Source: Alphaproteobacteria bacterium
GTDB taxonomy: Bacteria > Pseudomonadota > Alphaproteobacteria > SHVP01
DNA: 64,000 bases
Direction: 5' to 3'
Assembly (NCBI GenBank): GCA_040216735.1
Contig: JAVJOO010000005.1
Location: 682,001-746,000, forward strand
Part shown: one piece after another, positions 17,465 through 26,853 of the stretch
Layout of the letters: every line of letters begins with the position of its first letter
Numbering within the stretch: position 1 is the first letter of the stretch
Notes under the pieces: generated by a model
Told to the model about the DNA's origin: nothing
The model's input: the letters and a program-made list of their open reading frames with translations, nothing else
Databases searched by the model: none
Position numbers and translations under genes: made by a program

Positions 17465-19777
17465 CTAAGCTGCGCGCGCAGGCGTCGGACCGTTCTCCGA
17501 CCGCGCGCAGGTCCGCCAAGTCCCGACGATCCCGACGACACCGCCCACCGAGAGCGCCGCCATAATGGCCAGCCACACCAGGGGGTCTGTGGCGTGTAGA
17601 ACGACTTGTCCCATGGCCTCGAACACACCCGCCACGGCGATGACGACGGCCCAACCGATGTAGAGGCCGCGCGACGTTACTTCTTTGGGGCCGCCGCTGC
17701 CTTCTTTGTCCGACATCAGGGCGCGGGTGAGATCGTTGATGTCCTTAGGCGCATCCGCGATAGCCTCCTCGCCTTCTTTTTCGAGGCGTCGTTGCACCAT
17801 GCGTTGGGCGTAGCGCCCGGCGGCCGTAGTCCGTTCGCCGGTAGCGCGTTCTTCCTGTCGGAGACGGCGATTTTCGTCGCTGATCCCGGTGGCGGGACGG
17901 CGGCTCCACCAGAAATTCAGGCCGCACCCTGCCGCGAAGAGGGCAATGCCCGCCATGTCGGTGCCGAACTCGGGGACGATCAAGAAACCGGTCGACGCCA
18001 GAAAGATCGCGCGTTGCCACAGGGGGACAAAGCCAAAGAAATACCCCGTGAAGGTGATTGCCAACGCGGTAAGGCCGAGAAAGGCGGTGCCGCTCACGGC
18101 AATTACTTCCCACCACTCCCCTTCCAACAGAAGGGCAGGTCCGTAGATGAAGAGGATCGGCAACAGGAACGATGCCGCGCCCAAGCGGGTCGCCTGAACG
18201 GCGGTCGCCATCGGTCCGGCCCCGGCGAGGGGTGCTGCGGCAAATGCCGTGAGCGCGATGGGGGGCGTGATGTTCGAAATAATGCCGTAATAGAAGGCAA
18301 AGAAGTGTGCGGCGATATCGGGGATACCGGCACGGGTGAGAATCGGGATCACCGTGGCGACCAACGTGATGTAGACCGCGGCAGCCGTCATCCCCATTCC
18401 CATGATCAGCGCCATCAACGCGGCGATGACGAGCAGAATCCATATTTGACCGCCCGAAAACTCGACCGCGGCTTGGCTAATCTGGAAACTGAGACCGGTC
18501 GCGAAGATCGCCCCGATGATGATCCCCGCGGCAGCAGCGGTTGCCGACAAACCGACCGTGGCCCGCGCGGTTTGTTCGATCGCGTCGGCTAGGCGCAGCG
18601 GCGTCATCCGATTGGTTCGTTGCAGGAGCGCCAGCCCGAACGTCGTCAGAATAATGACGATCGCGACGAAGACGATCGAGTAGCCCAGCATCAACGTCAC
18701 GATGATTAGAACGAGAGGTAGCGCGAGGTATCCTTGCTTGCGGATAATCGGCCAGGGGCTGGGCAGATCGACCTTGTTCATCGTCGCCAGGCGCAGTTTC
18801 TTCGCTTCGAGGTGCACCGTGACGAAGATGACGGTGTAGTAGAGGATGGCCGGGATCGCCGCCGCCATGATGATTTCGAGATAAGGGCGGTCCAGGAACT
18901 CGGCCATGATGAAGGCGACCGCGCCCATAACCGGGGGCATGATGATGCCACCGTTCGACGCCGCCGCCTCGACCCCGCCGGCGAAGGCGCGGCGATAGCC
19001 GAGATGGCGCATCAGCGGGATGGTAAAGGCACCGGTCGTCATCACGTTGCCGATGGAGCTGCCGGAGAGGCTGCCCATCAGGGCCGACGAAACGACCGCC
19101 GCCTTCGCCGGACCACCAGTACGGTGGCCGAACAGGGCGAAGGCCAAGCGGGTGAAGAAGGTGCCGCCGCCGGTGATGTTTAAAAGCGTGCCGAACAGGA
19201 TGAACAGCACGACGAACTGCGCCATGACCGCCACCGGAATGCCGAAGATCCCGTCGCTGCCGAGCAGCAGCGTTTCGGTCAGACGATTCCAGGAGGCCGG
19301 CGGCCCGTAAAACATCCCGGGAAACTTGTCCGCGAACCGTGCGTGGATCAAGAAAATCACACAGATCGCCACCAGCACGGGGCCGACGGCACGGCGCGCC
19401 GCTTCGAGAACCAGGACGGTGAGCAGCGCTGCGGTAAAGTATTCCTGGGGCCGTAGCGCGAAGCGCCGGAAGTCCCAAGTATCGAGTTCAACGACGAAAT
19501 AGGCGACGATCCAAAACGCGCCCAGGATCAGCAGCAAATCGACGACCCGCGCCACCAGCCGAATCGGCCCCTGGCTGTAACGCAGCAGGGGAAAATAGAG
19601 AAAGACCAACGCCAGCGCGGTGCCGACGTGGAAAGCGCGGAACAGGATCGACTCCGGCGGTCCGTAGAACCCGGCATAGACGTGAATAAGGACGTAAAAG
19701 GTGCCGAGAAAAGCGATCGTCCACCCGCGCCAATGGCGCATGAAGGTGGCTTCGCCGTAAGCGATTTCGCGGATCAT
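17465..19777 (-). CDS. TAXI-type TRAP transporter fused permease (4TM-12TM)
   Basis: A 770-residue integral membrane protein with at least 15 hydrophobic segments. The N-terminal part (about 1-150) corresponds to the small TRAP subunit and the rest to the large DctM-like subunit, with SLSGSSIGNVMTTGAFTIP and ASNGGIIMPPVMGAVAF as in the fused TAXI permeases. A charged cytoplasmic stretch near residues 640-700 contains many Arg, Glu and Lys residues, and two or three more helices end the chain, somewhat longer than the common form. It works with the TAXI binding protein encoded upstream, using an ion gradient to import an organic acid or amino acid. Confidence 0.92.
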   Translation of the reverse strand: MIREIAYGEATFMRHWRGWTIAFLGTFYVLIHVYAGFYGPPESILFRAFHVGTALALVFLYFPLLRYSQGPIRLVARVVDLLLILGAFWIVAYFVVELDTWDFRRFALRPQEYFTAALLTVLVLEAARRAVGPVLVAICVIFLIHARFADKFPGMFYGPPASWNRLTETLLLGSDGIFGIPVAVMAQFVVLFILFGTLLNITGGGTFFTRLAFALFGHRTGGPAKAAVVSSALMGSLSGSSIGNVMTTGAFTIPLMRHLGYRRAFAGGVEAAASNGGIIMPPVMGAVAFIMAEFLDRPYLEIIMAAAIPAILYYTVIFVTVHLEAKKLRLATMNKVDLPSPWPIIRKQGYLALPLVLIIVTLMLGYSIVFVAIVIILTTFGLALLQRTNRMTPLRLADAIEQTARATVGLSATAAAAGIIIGAIFATGLSFQISQAAVEFSGGQIWILLVIAALMALIMGMGMTAAAVYITLVATVIPILTRAGIPDIAAHFFAFYYGIISNITPPIALTAFAAAPLAGAGPMATAVQATRLGAASFLLPILFIYGPALLLEGEWWEVIAVSGTAFLGLTALAITFTGYFFGFVPLWQRAIFLASTGFLIVPEFGTDMAGIALFAAGCGLNFWWSRRPATGISDENRRLRQEERATGERTTAAGRYAQRMVQRRLEKEGEEAIADAPKDINDLTRALMSDKEGSGGPKEVTSRGLYIGWAVVIAVAGVFEAMGQVVLHATDPLVWLAIMAALSVGGVVGIVGTWRTCARSENGPTPARAA

Positions 19778-19800
19778 TGCCGGACGATCTCAGCAGGGGA

Positions 19801-19827
19801 GACCCCGGAGCCGATGGCTCCGGGGTC
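19801..19827 (-). terminator. Intergenic hairpin between TAXI binding protein and permease genes
   Basis: An 11-bp perfect stem (GACCCCGGAGC and GCTCCGGGGTC) around the loop CGATG sits in the 88-base gap after the binding protein stop. No T-run follows on the minus strand, so it is more likely a partial terminator or mRNA-stabilising hairpin than a full stop. Such hairpins after binding-protein genes often keep binding-protein mRNA higher than permease mRNA. Confidence 0.6.
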
Positions 19828-19865
19828 GCAACCCTAGTTCAAAGAACGGTGTAAGCGCCGCGCGC

Positions 19866-20828
19866 CTACATCATTCCTTTTTCGCGGTAGTACTTCTTGG
19901 CGCCTTCGCAGACCGGCACCGCGTTGTTCGAGAGCGGATCGTTGACGCCGATCTCCTCGGACCCACCGAACAGGCCATGGAACTCCTTAGCTTGCTCGTT
20001 CATGATCTTGGTCACTTTGTAGGTCAGATCGTCGGGCAGCTTGGAGGTGGTCACCAACTGATTGACGTACCAAGGAACCTGAACGTCCTTGTCCTGGCCC
20101 TTGTAGGTGCCCGCCGGGACCACGCCACGGAAAATGCCGGGGCGGATTTCGCTGAGCTTACTCAGTGCTGCGTCGTCCCAGTTGACGAGGTGGAAGCCCG
20201 GCGAATTCTCGAGCTGCAGCATCAAGCTGTAGGGGATGCCGCCCGAGAAGAACGACAGGTCGAGGCGACGGTCTTGAAAGGCCTGGACGGTATCGCCGTA
20301 ACCGAAGGACTCGAGAATCGTTCCGTCTTTTTCGATCTGCTCGATATCGATGCCGTGCGCTTCGAGCGACGGTGAAATGAGATTGTAGAAAAAGCCGGTC
20401 TTCGATCCCGTCCACATCCGGTATTTGCCGTTGGCGAGTTCGCGTAGATCCTTGATCCCATCGGTCTTCGCGACCGCATAGAGGCCTGACCCATAGAGCG
20501 TCATGATGTGGCAGACGTCGGGGGTCTTGATCGGCACTGTCGATAGGCCGTCGGCAATGCGTTTGACGTCGTAGGTGTAACCGATCTTGTAGTGAACATC
20601 GCCGTTCTGCATATCGATCTGCGCCTTGACCGAATCGCCCGACACCGCAGCCGCTTTGTACTCCGGAATGTTCTTGTTGATGAGCTCCGTAAGTTTGGCG
20701 GCAAAGAGCGGGTAGGTGCCCGCCAAGCCGCCGTTGACGCGGAGCAATTCTTGCGCCTGGGCGCCACCGGCAAGCGACATCGCCAGCACGGTAGCTCCAA
20801 CGAAACCAAGTAGTTTTGTCTTTTTCAT
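19866..20828 (-). CDS. TAXI family TRAP transporter solute-binding protein
   Basis: A 320-residue exported protein with a signal peptide (MKKTKLLGFVGATVLAMSL, cleavage near AQA) followed by LLRVNGGLAGTYPLFAAKL, the opening pattern of TAXI binding proteins. Later blocks such as LSFFSGGIPYSLM and AGTYKGQDKDVQVP also fit. It would bind the substrate in the periplasm and deliver it to the fused permease encoded 88 bases downstream. GGGAGG precedes the start codon. It is the first gene of operon B. Substrate not deducible; glutamate and other carboxylates are known for this class. Confidence 0.92.
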   Translation of the reverse strand: MKKTKLLGFVGATVLAMSLAGGAQAQELLRVNGGLAGTYPLFAAKLTELINKNIPEYKAAAVSGDSVKAQIDMQNGDVHYKIGYTYDVKRIADGLSTVPIKTPDVCHIMTLYGSGLYAVAKTDGIKDLRELANGKYRMWTGSKTGFFYNLISPSLEAHGIDIEQIEKDGTILESFGYGDTVQAFQDRRLDLSFFSGGIPYSLMLQLENSPGFHLVNWDDAALSKLSEIRPGIFRGVVPAGTYKGQDKDVQVPWYVNQLVTTSKLPDDLTYKVTKIMNEQAKEFHGLFGGSEEIGVNDPLSNNAVPVCEGAKKYYREKGMM

Positions 20829-21029
20829 CGTAAATTCCTCCCTTTAGGAGGGCGAAGCCTAATTCGATTGCTTGGGAATTGGAATAGCCGTCCGAACTCG
20901 GCCACGCACGCCACGCGGCTGCGACGCACTAGCGACATCGGGAGGACAGCCGCAGGCGTCGGTCGTGTAAAGGCCCGGCGAAGAGCGCTGGAGATCACCG
21001 CGACCCTGTCGGTCGTTGCCCGGTACGCT
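20829..21029 (-). promoter_or_regulatory. Upstream region of operon B
   Basis: This 201-base non-coding stretch must carry the operon B promoter on the minus strand unless transcription continues from the membrane protein gene at 21030. A ribosome site (GGGAGG) lies at the left end. No clear palindromic operator or promoter hexamers could be assigned by eye. Confidence 0.35.
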
Positions 21030-21482
21030 TTATCGCAGGAAGAGGCGGATCGCCACGAACGGGGCCGAAAAGAGAATGAGGTGCACAACAAAACCGGTGA
21101 CCGCGACTTGCCCATTGAGCATTGCCCACAGCGTCAACCCCGCGACCACCGAGATCGTTCCAAAGATCGTGACGAGATTGACTGTCGGCGCGGCCCGCTC
21201 CCATTGGGTCGGTCTCGGCACGCTGCCGAGGAACGCCTCGAAGTCCGCTTCGTTGCCGGCCGCAAAGCGGCGGCGGCCGGCGTTTTTCTGCGGATACGTC
21301 GCCACCAGTCCGTCTTCATAAAGTAAGAGCGATGGCGGCGCGGCGCGGCGGCGCTTGCGCGACGGGTGATGAAGCGACAGCGCGGTCGCTACCTTCGAAT
21401 AGCGGCGCTGCACGGCGTAGCCTGCCGCTTGAAGCTGATCAAGGCGGCGTAAGGCTGTCGCATTCGGTTGGCTCGACGTCAA
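21030..21482 (-). CDS. Hypothetical protein with two C-terminal membrane helices
   Basis: A 150-residue protein not recognised. The first 70 residues are basic and polar (RKRRRA near 45-50) and include SLLLYEDGLVATYP; a short acidic linker follows, and the last 55 residues form two hydrophobic helices (VNLVTIFGTISVVAGLTLWAML and VVHLILFSAPFVAIRLFL in overall position). The layout suggests an inner-membrane protein with a cytoplasmic N-terminus. It lies on the minus strand between the serine lyase operon and operon B, about 130 bases after the serine lyase gene. Composition matches its neighbours, and the helices make chance coding unlikely. Confidence 0.6.
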   Translation of the reverse strand: MTSSQPNATALRRLDQLQAAGYAVQRRYSKVATALSLHHPSRKRRRAAPPSLLLYEDGLVATYPQKNAGRRRFAAGNEADFEAFLGSVPRPTQWERAAPTVNLVTIFGTISVVAGLTLWAMLNGQVAVTGFVVHLILFSAPFVAIRLFLR

Positions 21483-21609
21483 ACAGGCGGCCTTTTGTTA
21501 CGTCGTCGGTTTTTGGCGCAGCGCAGTATTGCCCACGGCGGGGGCCAACGCCACCTGCCCCACCTCAGGCTGGAAGCGGCCCTCACCTCGCCGCCCCGTC
21601 AACCCGCGC

Positions 21610-23001
21610 TCAGCACGCGACGACGTTGACGGCGAGTCCGCCCTGGCTGGTTTCCTTGTACTTGGATTGCATATCGATTCCGGTTTGGCGCATCGTTTCG
21701 ATCACCGTGTCGAGACTGACGACATGAAACCCATCGCCGTTCAGGGCCAACGACGCCGCATTGATCGCTTTGATTGCGCCCATCGCGTTGCGCTCGATGC
21801 AGGGAATCTGGACGAGACCACCTACCGGATCGCAGGTCATGCCAAGGTGATGTTCCATCGCAATCTCAGCGGCGTTCTCAACCTGTTGGGGCGTCCCACC
21901 GAGCGCCGCGGTCAGACCGGCGGCGGCCATCGAACTGGCGACACCAACCTCGCCCTGACACCCCATCTCGGCACCGGAAATGGAGGCATTGCGTTTGAAC
22001 AACATCCCGATAGCGGCGGCCGTCAGGAGGTACGGTCGATGCGGGTCGGGATCGACACCGCCGCCAGTTTCTTCGAGGTAGCGCAGCACCGCGGGAACGA
22101 TCCCGGCAGCGCCGTTCGTCGGGGCGGTCACGATGCGACCGCCAGCGGCGTTCTCCTCGTTTACCGCAATTGCATAGGCGCTCACGATTTCCATGTATTC
22201 GTGGGGCCGGCGTGAATTCAGCCCCTTCTTACCATCGGCCCTTGCCATCAAGGATGCCGCCCGCCGGCGTACCTTGAGCGGACCTGGCAAGAGGCCCCCG
22301 GCGGTTAGCCCGCGATCGATGGACGCCATCATGGTTGCACGAAGATCATCGAGGCGGCGTTCGAGTGTAGTCGGTGCGGTGGCGATTCGCTCGTTCGCCG
22401 CTACGACTTCGGCCACCGACAGCGTGGCCTTGGCGCAGTAGGTGAGCAAGTCGACCGCCGAATGGAAAGGATAGGGATACCTATCGGCGGACTTCCGCTC
22501 TAGCCGATCCGCGTTTTGGCCAGCCGATACGACCTGCCCGCCGCCGATGGAGAAATAGGTTTTTTCGGCGAGGATGCGGTCGCGGCTGCGGGCGGTGAAG
22601 CGAAGTCCGTTCGGGTGATCTTCCAGAAAGGTCTCACGCTGGTACTTTATGTCCGTCACGACATCGAACGCGACGGGGTGTCGGCCAAGAAGGTCGATAC
22701 GAGACTGTTCGAGCAATCGCTCGAACGCGGTTGCGCCAACCGCCGGGTCCATCGTTTCGGGGAGCGATCCCATCAAGCCCCACGCAACCGCGCGATCGGT
22801 GCCGTGGCCCTGGCCGGTCAACGCTAACGAGCCATAGAGATCGACGGTGACGCGGTCGACCGAGGCGAGAAGGCCGCAGGCGGCGACGCTCTCCAGGAAA
22901 AGTCGCGCCGCGCGCATCGGCCCTACGGTGTGGGAGCTGGAAGGCCCCAAGCCGACCCTAAAGACGTCGAAGACGCTGCAAACGGCCGATTCGTCGCTCA
23001 C
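21610..23001 (-). CDS. sdaA: L-serine ammonia-lyase (iron-sulfur type)
   Basis: A 463-residue single-chain enzyme that deaminates L-serine to pyruvate. The N-terminal domain starts [24 protein letters not shown]; the catalytic domain has [25 protein letters not shown] and NAMGAIKA, giving the three cysteines that hold the [4Fe-4S] cluster. The protein ends in cysteine (AVNVVAC), the tail residue that occupies the active site in the characterised bacterial enzymes. It follows the sarcosine oxidase gamma gene with a single base between, which places serine breakdown in the same transcript as sarcosine oxidation. Confidence 0.95.
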   Translation of the reverse strand: MSDESAVCSVFDVFRVGLGPSSSHTVGPMRAARLFLESVAACGLLASVDRVTVDLYGSLALTGQGHGTDRAVAWGLMGSLPETMDPAVGATAFERLLEQSRIDLLGRHPVAFDVVTDIKYQRETFLEDHPNGLRFTARSRDRILAEKTYFSIGGGQVVSAGQNADRLERKSADRYPYPFHSAVDLLTYCAKATLSVAEVVAANERIATAPTTLERRLDDLRATMMASIDRGLTAGGLLPGPLKVRRRAASLMARADGKKGLNSRRPHEYMEIVSAYAIAVNEENAAGGRIVTAPTNGAAGIVPAVLRYLEETGGGVDPDPHRPYLLTAAAIGMLFKRNASISGAEMGCQGEVGVASSMAAAGLTAALGGTPQQVENAAEIAMEHHLGMTCDPVGGLVQIPCIERNAMGAIKAINAASLALNGDGFHVVSLDTVIETMRQTGIDMQSKYKETSQGGLAVNVVAC

Positions 23002-23002
23002 G

Positions 23003-23572
23003 TCACAGGAACGCGGCGGAGTCGACGATCACGTCGGCGAGATACCGCGCGAACGAGGTCCGCACAAAAACACGGTACATTGGTCCGTCGCCAACCGGAT
23101 GGACCAGCACCTGCGCCTTTGCCAGCATGGTTTGGGCGCAGCGATCCGGGACAAGGTCGGCGAGATCGAGGCTCCACAGCGACGAGAACAACGCCGGCGC
23201 GTTAGAGCCGCCGATTTCGAGGACGATCCGGTTGGACGACACATCCACCACGGAGGCCGGTTTCCCGGCGAGTCGGGCGGCTAAGGCGTGAGCGCCCTCG
23301 GTAAGGCCTGAGAAATCCGCCAACAACCATTCGTCCGGGCCAAGGCCGTAGGTCCACACCGACCCGTTGTGGGTCACGGCGTTGGTCCGGGGCGCCAAAT
23401 CCGTACCATCGAAAACGGCGGCAACGGCGGCACCGACATCGTTCGCTGATCCGCGCAGATTGATCTGCGCGGCGACCGGCATGGCGCGGACATTCAACGC
23501 GTTGGCGGCAAGGCCGGCGAAGACGGACTCATATCCTTCCAAGGGACCTCGGCGCGCCACGGCACTACCCAT
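23003..23572 (-). CDS. soxG: Sarcosine oxidase gamma subunit
   Basis: Start taken at 23572 (MGSAVARRGPLEGYESVF), which overlaps the end of soxA by 8 bases; the upstream reading to 23818 is shadow sequence inside soxA. The 189-residue protein shows GLGPDEWLLAD and ASVVDVSSNRIVLEI, usual for SoxG, a GcvT-like small subunit of the heterotetrameric enzyme. Gamma has no cofactor of its own and helps to complete the folate-side channel. It sits in the order soxB-D-A-G known from other bacteria. Confidence 0.92.
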   Translation of the reverse strand: MGSAVARRGPLEGYESVFAGLAANALNVRAMPVAAQINLRGSANDVGAAVAAVFDGTDLAPRTNAVTHNGSVWTYGLGPDEWLLADFSGLTEGAHALAARLAGKPASVVDVSSNRIVLEIGGSNAPALFSSLWSLDLADLVPDRCAQTMLAKAQVLVHPVGDGPMYRVFVRTSFARYLADVIVDSAAFL

Positions 23573-26500
23573 CGCGTTTGCTCCCCTCGGGATCGTAGAA
23601 AACGGTCGAGACGATTTGCGCCGCAATCGCACGACCGTCCGCCACCGCATAGACGGTCTCGCCCGCACGCTCCAATCCACCGCGCACGAGCGCAAGTGCG
23701 ATCGAACGCCCGAGGGCCGCGCTGTAGTAGCTCGACGTGACATGACCGTCCATCGGCACCGGCGACGTTTGGGGAAGTCGGACCGCGCCGACCGCATCCA
23801 TGGGTACGATTTGGGCACCTTCGGGCAAGACTATCGTAGGGTCCTGTGTTTGTAAGCCGACGAGTTGTTTGCGATCGCGCCGCGCGGTGTCGGGTCGGGC
23901 GAGCGAGCGCTTGCCGAGGAAGTCCTTCTTGGTCGAGACCGCCCACGCCATCCCGAGATCGTACGGCGTCACGGTGCCGTCGGTGTCTTGACCGATGATC
24001 GGATACCCTTTTTCGGCGCGCAGAACATGCATCGCCTCGGTGCCGTAGGGCGTGATGTCGAACGCCGCCCCGGCTTGCATCACCTGCTCCCAAACATGGT
24101 GGGCGTCGTGCCACGGGATGTTGATTTCGAACGACAACTCGCCAGTAAAGCTGATTCGGAAAACGCGCGCCTCGACGCCGGCCACAACACCTTCACGGAT
24201 GGACATGAAGGGGAAGCTGTCGTTGTCCAAAGGCATCTCTGGGGCGACGCGCTCAAGGACATCGCGGGCGCGCGGTCCGGTAACGACAATCGTCGACCAG
24301 TGATCGGTGACAGACGTGCAGTGGACGCGAAGATCGGGCCATTCGGTCTGCAGCCACTCCTCCAACCAGTCAAGCACGCTGGCAGCGTTACCGGTCGTTG
24401 TCGTCATTAGATACCGGTCTTCGGCGAGCCGTGTTGTCGTGCCGTCGTCGAACACCATGCCATCCTCTCGGCACATCAGCCCGTAGCGACTCCGCCCGAC
24501 CCCGAGCTTGGTCCAGGCGCTGGTGTAGACGCGGTTCAGGAACGCGGCAGCATCGGCGCCGACGATTTCGATCTTGCCCAATGTCGACGCATCGAGAATG
24601 CCCACGCCGTTGCGGACCGCGAGGCATTCGCGCGCCACTGCCTGATCGAGCGATTCGGTGCCGCGCGGGTAGTACCAGGGCCGCTTCCACTGGCCGACGT
24701 TTTCGAATGCCGCACCGGCCGCGACGTGCCAATCGTGGAGAGCGGTGATGCGAACTGGATCGAGCAAGGCACCTTTGTCCCGCCCGGCCAGCGCGCCGAA
24801 GGTGACGGGGAGAAATGGCGGTCGAAAGGTCGTGGGTGCGAGCCGCGCGAGATCGAGGCCGGTGCGCTCGGCGATGTTGCCCAGCGCGTTGATGTTGCCG
24901 GTCTTGCCCTGGTCGGTGCCGAAACCGGTCAGGGTGTAGCGCTTGACATGCTCGGGATGGGTGAAGCCTTCGCGCATGGCCAGGGCGACGTCTGCCAGCG
25001 TCGAGTCGTTTTGAAAATCGATGAAGCATTTGCCTTCGGCCTTCGCCGACACCGGAACCCGCCACAGGGCCAGCGGCGCGCCACGCTGCGGTGCTTGGGG
25101 CAGGTCGATGCGCGGACCCGCTGGCGCGCCCTTGCCCAGAGCCGCGGCGGCGTTCGATCCGGCACCATAGCCCTCGGCAATGGCGGCAGGGATATCGGTC
25201 TCGCCGCACAGCGCCCCCGCACACCACGGATCGTGGGGCCGGCGCGAAGGCACGAACGCCGCTTTGGCGGGTTCGTAGGCGAGTTTTCCGCCCTGCTGGG
25301 CGAACAAATGGACTGCCGGCGACCAACCGCCGGAGGTCAGCAGCGTATCGCAAGGAATGATTTCGATTTGGCCGCCGTTCAACGACCGCACTTTCACTGC
25401 CCGCACCCCTTGGCGGCCCTTCACATCGATCACCCCGTGGCCGGGCAGAACACGAATGCCTTCCTTCATCGCCTGGGCCACCAACCCGCCGATCAGGTTG
25501 GGCCGCACATCGACGATTGCCGCGACGGTCGCGCCGGCGCGCTTGAGCGCGATCGCGGTTGCATAGGTTTCGTCGTTGTTGGTGAAGGCGACGGCATGCT
25601 GGCCCACGAGGACGCCGAAGCGATCTAGATAGGTCCGCGCCGCACCGGCAAGATGGATCCCGGGGCGGTCGTTGTTGGGAAACACAAGGGGTCGTTCGAT
25701 GGCGCCGGTCGCCAGGACGATCTGCTTAGCGCGGATCAACCAGAGGCGCTGGCGGGCACCCGTTCGCTCTCCGGGCGGCATATGGTCGGCAACGCGCTCA
25801 AGCGCCGCTGTGTATTTGCCGTCGTAGGTGCCGAAGACTGTCGTTCGGGTCAGGACCGTGGCTTTCTCGTTGACCAAGGCGATCGACGCATCGATCCAGC
25901 CCTGGGCCGCCGGTAGGCCGTGGCCCAATGCTAGGCCCGGCAGATCTTCGGCCAGGACGACGCGCGCGCCGCTTTCGCAGGCCGCGCGGGCCGCGGCTAG
26001 GCCGGCAACGCCGCCGCCAACCACCAACACGTCGCAGTGGATGTGGCGTTGGTCGTAATCGTCGGCATCGGCGGTTTCCGGTGCACGGCCAAACCCGGCC
26101 ATCCGCCGCAGCATCGGTTCGTAGACGCGGTCCCAGAGCGTGCGGGAGCCGAGAAAGGTCTTGTAGTAGAAGCCCGCCGACATGAAGCGTGACATCAAAC
26201 CGAACCCGGCGAAGGCATCGTACGATACCGAGGGCCAACGGTTGACGCTGGCGGCGGTTAGGCCGGGGTAGATTTCAACGCGTGTGGCGAGGGCGTTGGG
26301 TTCGGCATGGGCGCCGCCCGCGAGCTGGACGAGCGCGTTCGGCTCTTCGTACCCCGCCGCAAGGATGCCCCGGGGGCGATGGTATTTGAGGCTGCGGCCC
26401 ACCACACGGACGCCGTTGGCCAGCAACGCCGACGCCAGGGTATCGCCAGCCAAGCCTGTATAGTGCCGACCGTCGAACGAAAACGATATCGTGCGTGACG

Positions 26501-26573
26501 GATCGACCGAATCGCCACCTGCGACGCGCAAGGATGTGGGGGCGCGACTTGTGCCGAGGGCAGGTCCGTTCAC
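23565..26573 (-). CDS. soxA: Sarcosine oxidase alpha subunit
   Basis: The GTG at 26573 overlaps the TGA of soxD (GTGA) and gives 1002 residues, the normal length; the reading to 26831 lies within soxD. The order is an N-terminal ferredoxin-like region (GDTLASALLANGVRVVGRSLKYHRPRG as a span), a dinucleotide domain with VLVVGGGVAGLAAARAA near 165, and a C-terminal GcvT-like folate-binding domain that includes RAEKGYPIIGQDTDGTVTPYDLG. Alpha binds NAD and tetrahydrofolate and receives the imine made by beta, so the methyl carbon of sarcosine leaves as 5,10-methylene-tetrahydrofolate. Confidence 0.95.
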   Translation of the reverse strand: MNGPALGTSRAPTSLRVAGGDSVDPSRTISFSFDGRHYTGLAGDTLASALLANGVRVVGRSLKYHRPRGILAAGYEEPNALVQLAGGAHAEPNALATRVEIYPGLTAASVNRWPSVSYDAFAGFGLMSRFMSAGFYYKTFLGSRTLWDRVYEPMLRRMAGFGRAPETADADDYDQRHIHCDVLVVGGGVAGLAAARAACESGARVVLAEDLPGLALGHGLPAAQGWIDASIALVNEKATVLTRTTVFGTYDGKYTAALERVADHMPPGERTGARQRLWLIRAKQIVLATGAIERPLVFPNNDRPGIHLAGAARTYLDRFGVLVGQHAVAFTNNDETYATAIALKRAGATVAAIVDVRPNLIGGLVAQAMKEGIRVLPGHGVIDVKGRQGVRAVKVRSLNGGQIEIIPCDTLLTSGGWSPAVHLFAQQGGKLAYEPAKAAFVPSRRPHDPWCAGALCGETDIPAAIAEGYGAGSNAAAALGKGAPAGPRIDLPQAPQRGAPLALWRVPVSAKAEGKCFIDFQNDSTLADVALAMREGFTHPEHVKRYTLTGFGTDQGKTGNINALGNIAERTGLDLARLAPTTFRPPFLPVTFGALAGRDKGALLDPVRITALHDWHVAAGAAFENVGQWKRPWYYPRGTESLDQAVARECLAVRNGVGILDASTLGKIEIVGADAAAFLNRVYTSAWTKLGVGRSRYGLMCREDGMVFDDGTTTRLAEDRYLMTTTTGNAASVLDWLEEWLQTEWPDLRVHCTSVTDHWSTIVVTGPRARDVLERVAPEMPLDNDSFPFMSIREGVVAGVEARVFRISFTGELSFEINIPWHDAHHVWEQVMQAGAAFDITPYGTEAMHVLRAEKGYPIIGQDTDGTVTPYDLGMAWAVSTKKDFLGKRSLARPDTARRDRKQLVGLQTQDPTIVLPEGAQIVPMDAVGAVRLPQTSPVPMDGHVTSSYYSAALGRSIALALVRGGLERAGETVYAVADGRAIAAQIVSTVFYDPEGSKRDG

Positions 26574-26845
26574 CGATCGTCTCCGGACGGAGCCACCGGA
26601 TAGACCCGACGAATCTCGTGGGTCACGGTGTGGCGCTCCACGTTGAACCAGCGGCGGCACCCGGCAGCGTGCACCCAACGCTCGGCAAACCAGCCCTTGG
26701 TGTTCTTGCGCATGAAGAGGTAGTCCGCCCACTCGGCGTCGGTCAGCGCATCGGGTTGTTCGGGCCGGGCGATATGTGCTTCGCCGCCGGCGTGAAACTC
26801 GGTTTCGGCGCGCGGTCCGCAATGGGGACAATCGATCAGCAGCAT
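26570..26845 (-). CDS. soxD: Sarcosine oxidase delta subunit
   Basis: A 91-residue protein starting MLLIDCPHCGPRAETEFH at 26845; the longer reading to 27667 runs inside soxB. It keeps CPHCG (residues 6-10) and WVHAAGCRRWF (57-67), whose Cys and His residues bind zinc in known delta subunits. The next gene, soxA, begins in its stop codon; it is separated from soxB by 8 bases. Short and easily missed, but length and motifs match the family closely. Confidence 0.95.
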   Translation of the reverse strand: MLLIDCPHCGPRAETEFHAGGEAHIARPEQPDALTDAEWADYLFMRKNTKGWFAERWVHAAGCRRWFNVERHTVTHEIRRVYPVAPSGDDR

Positions 26846-26853
26846 AGCAGCCC

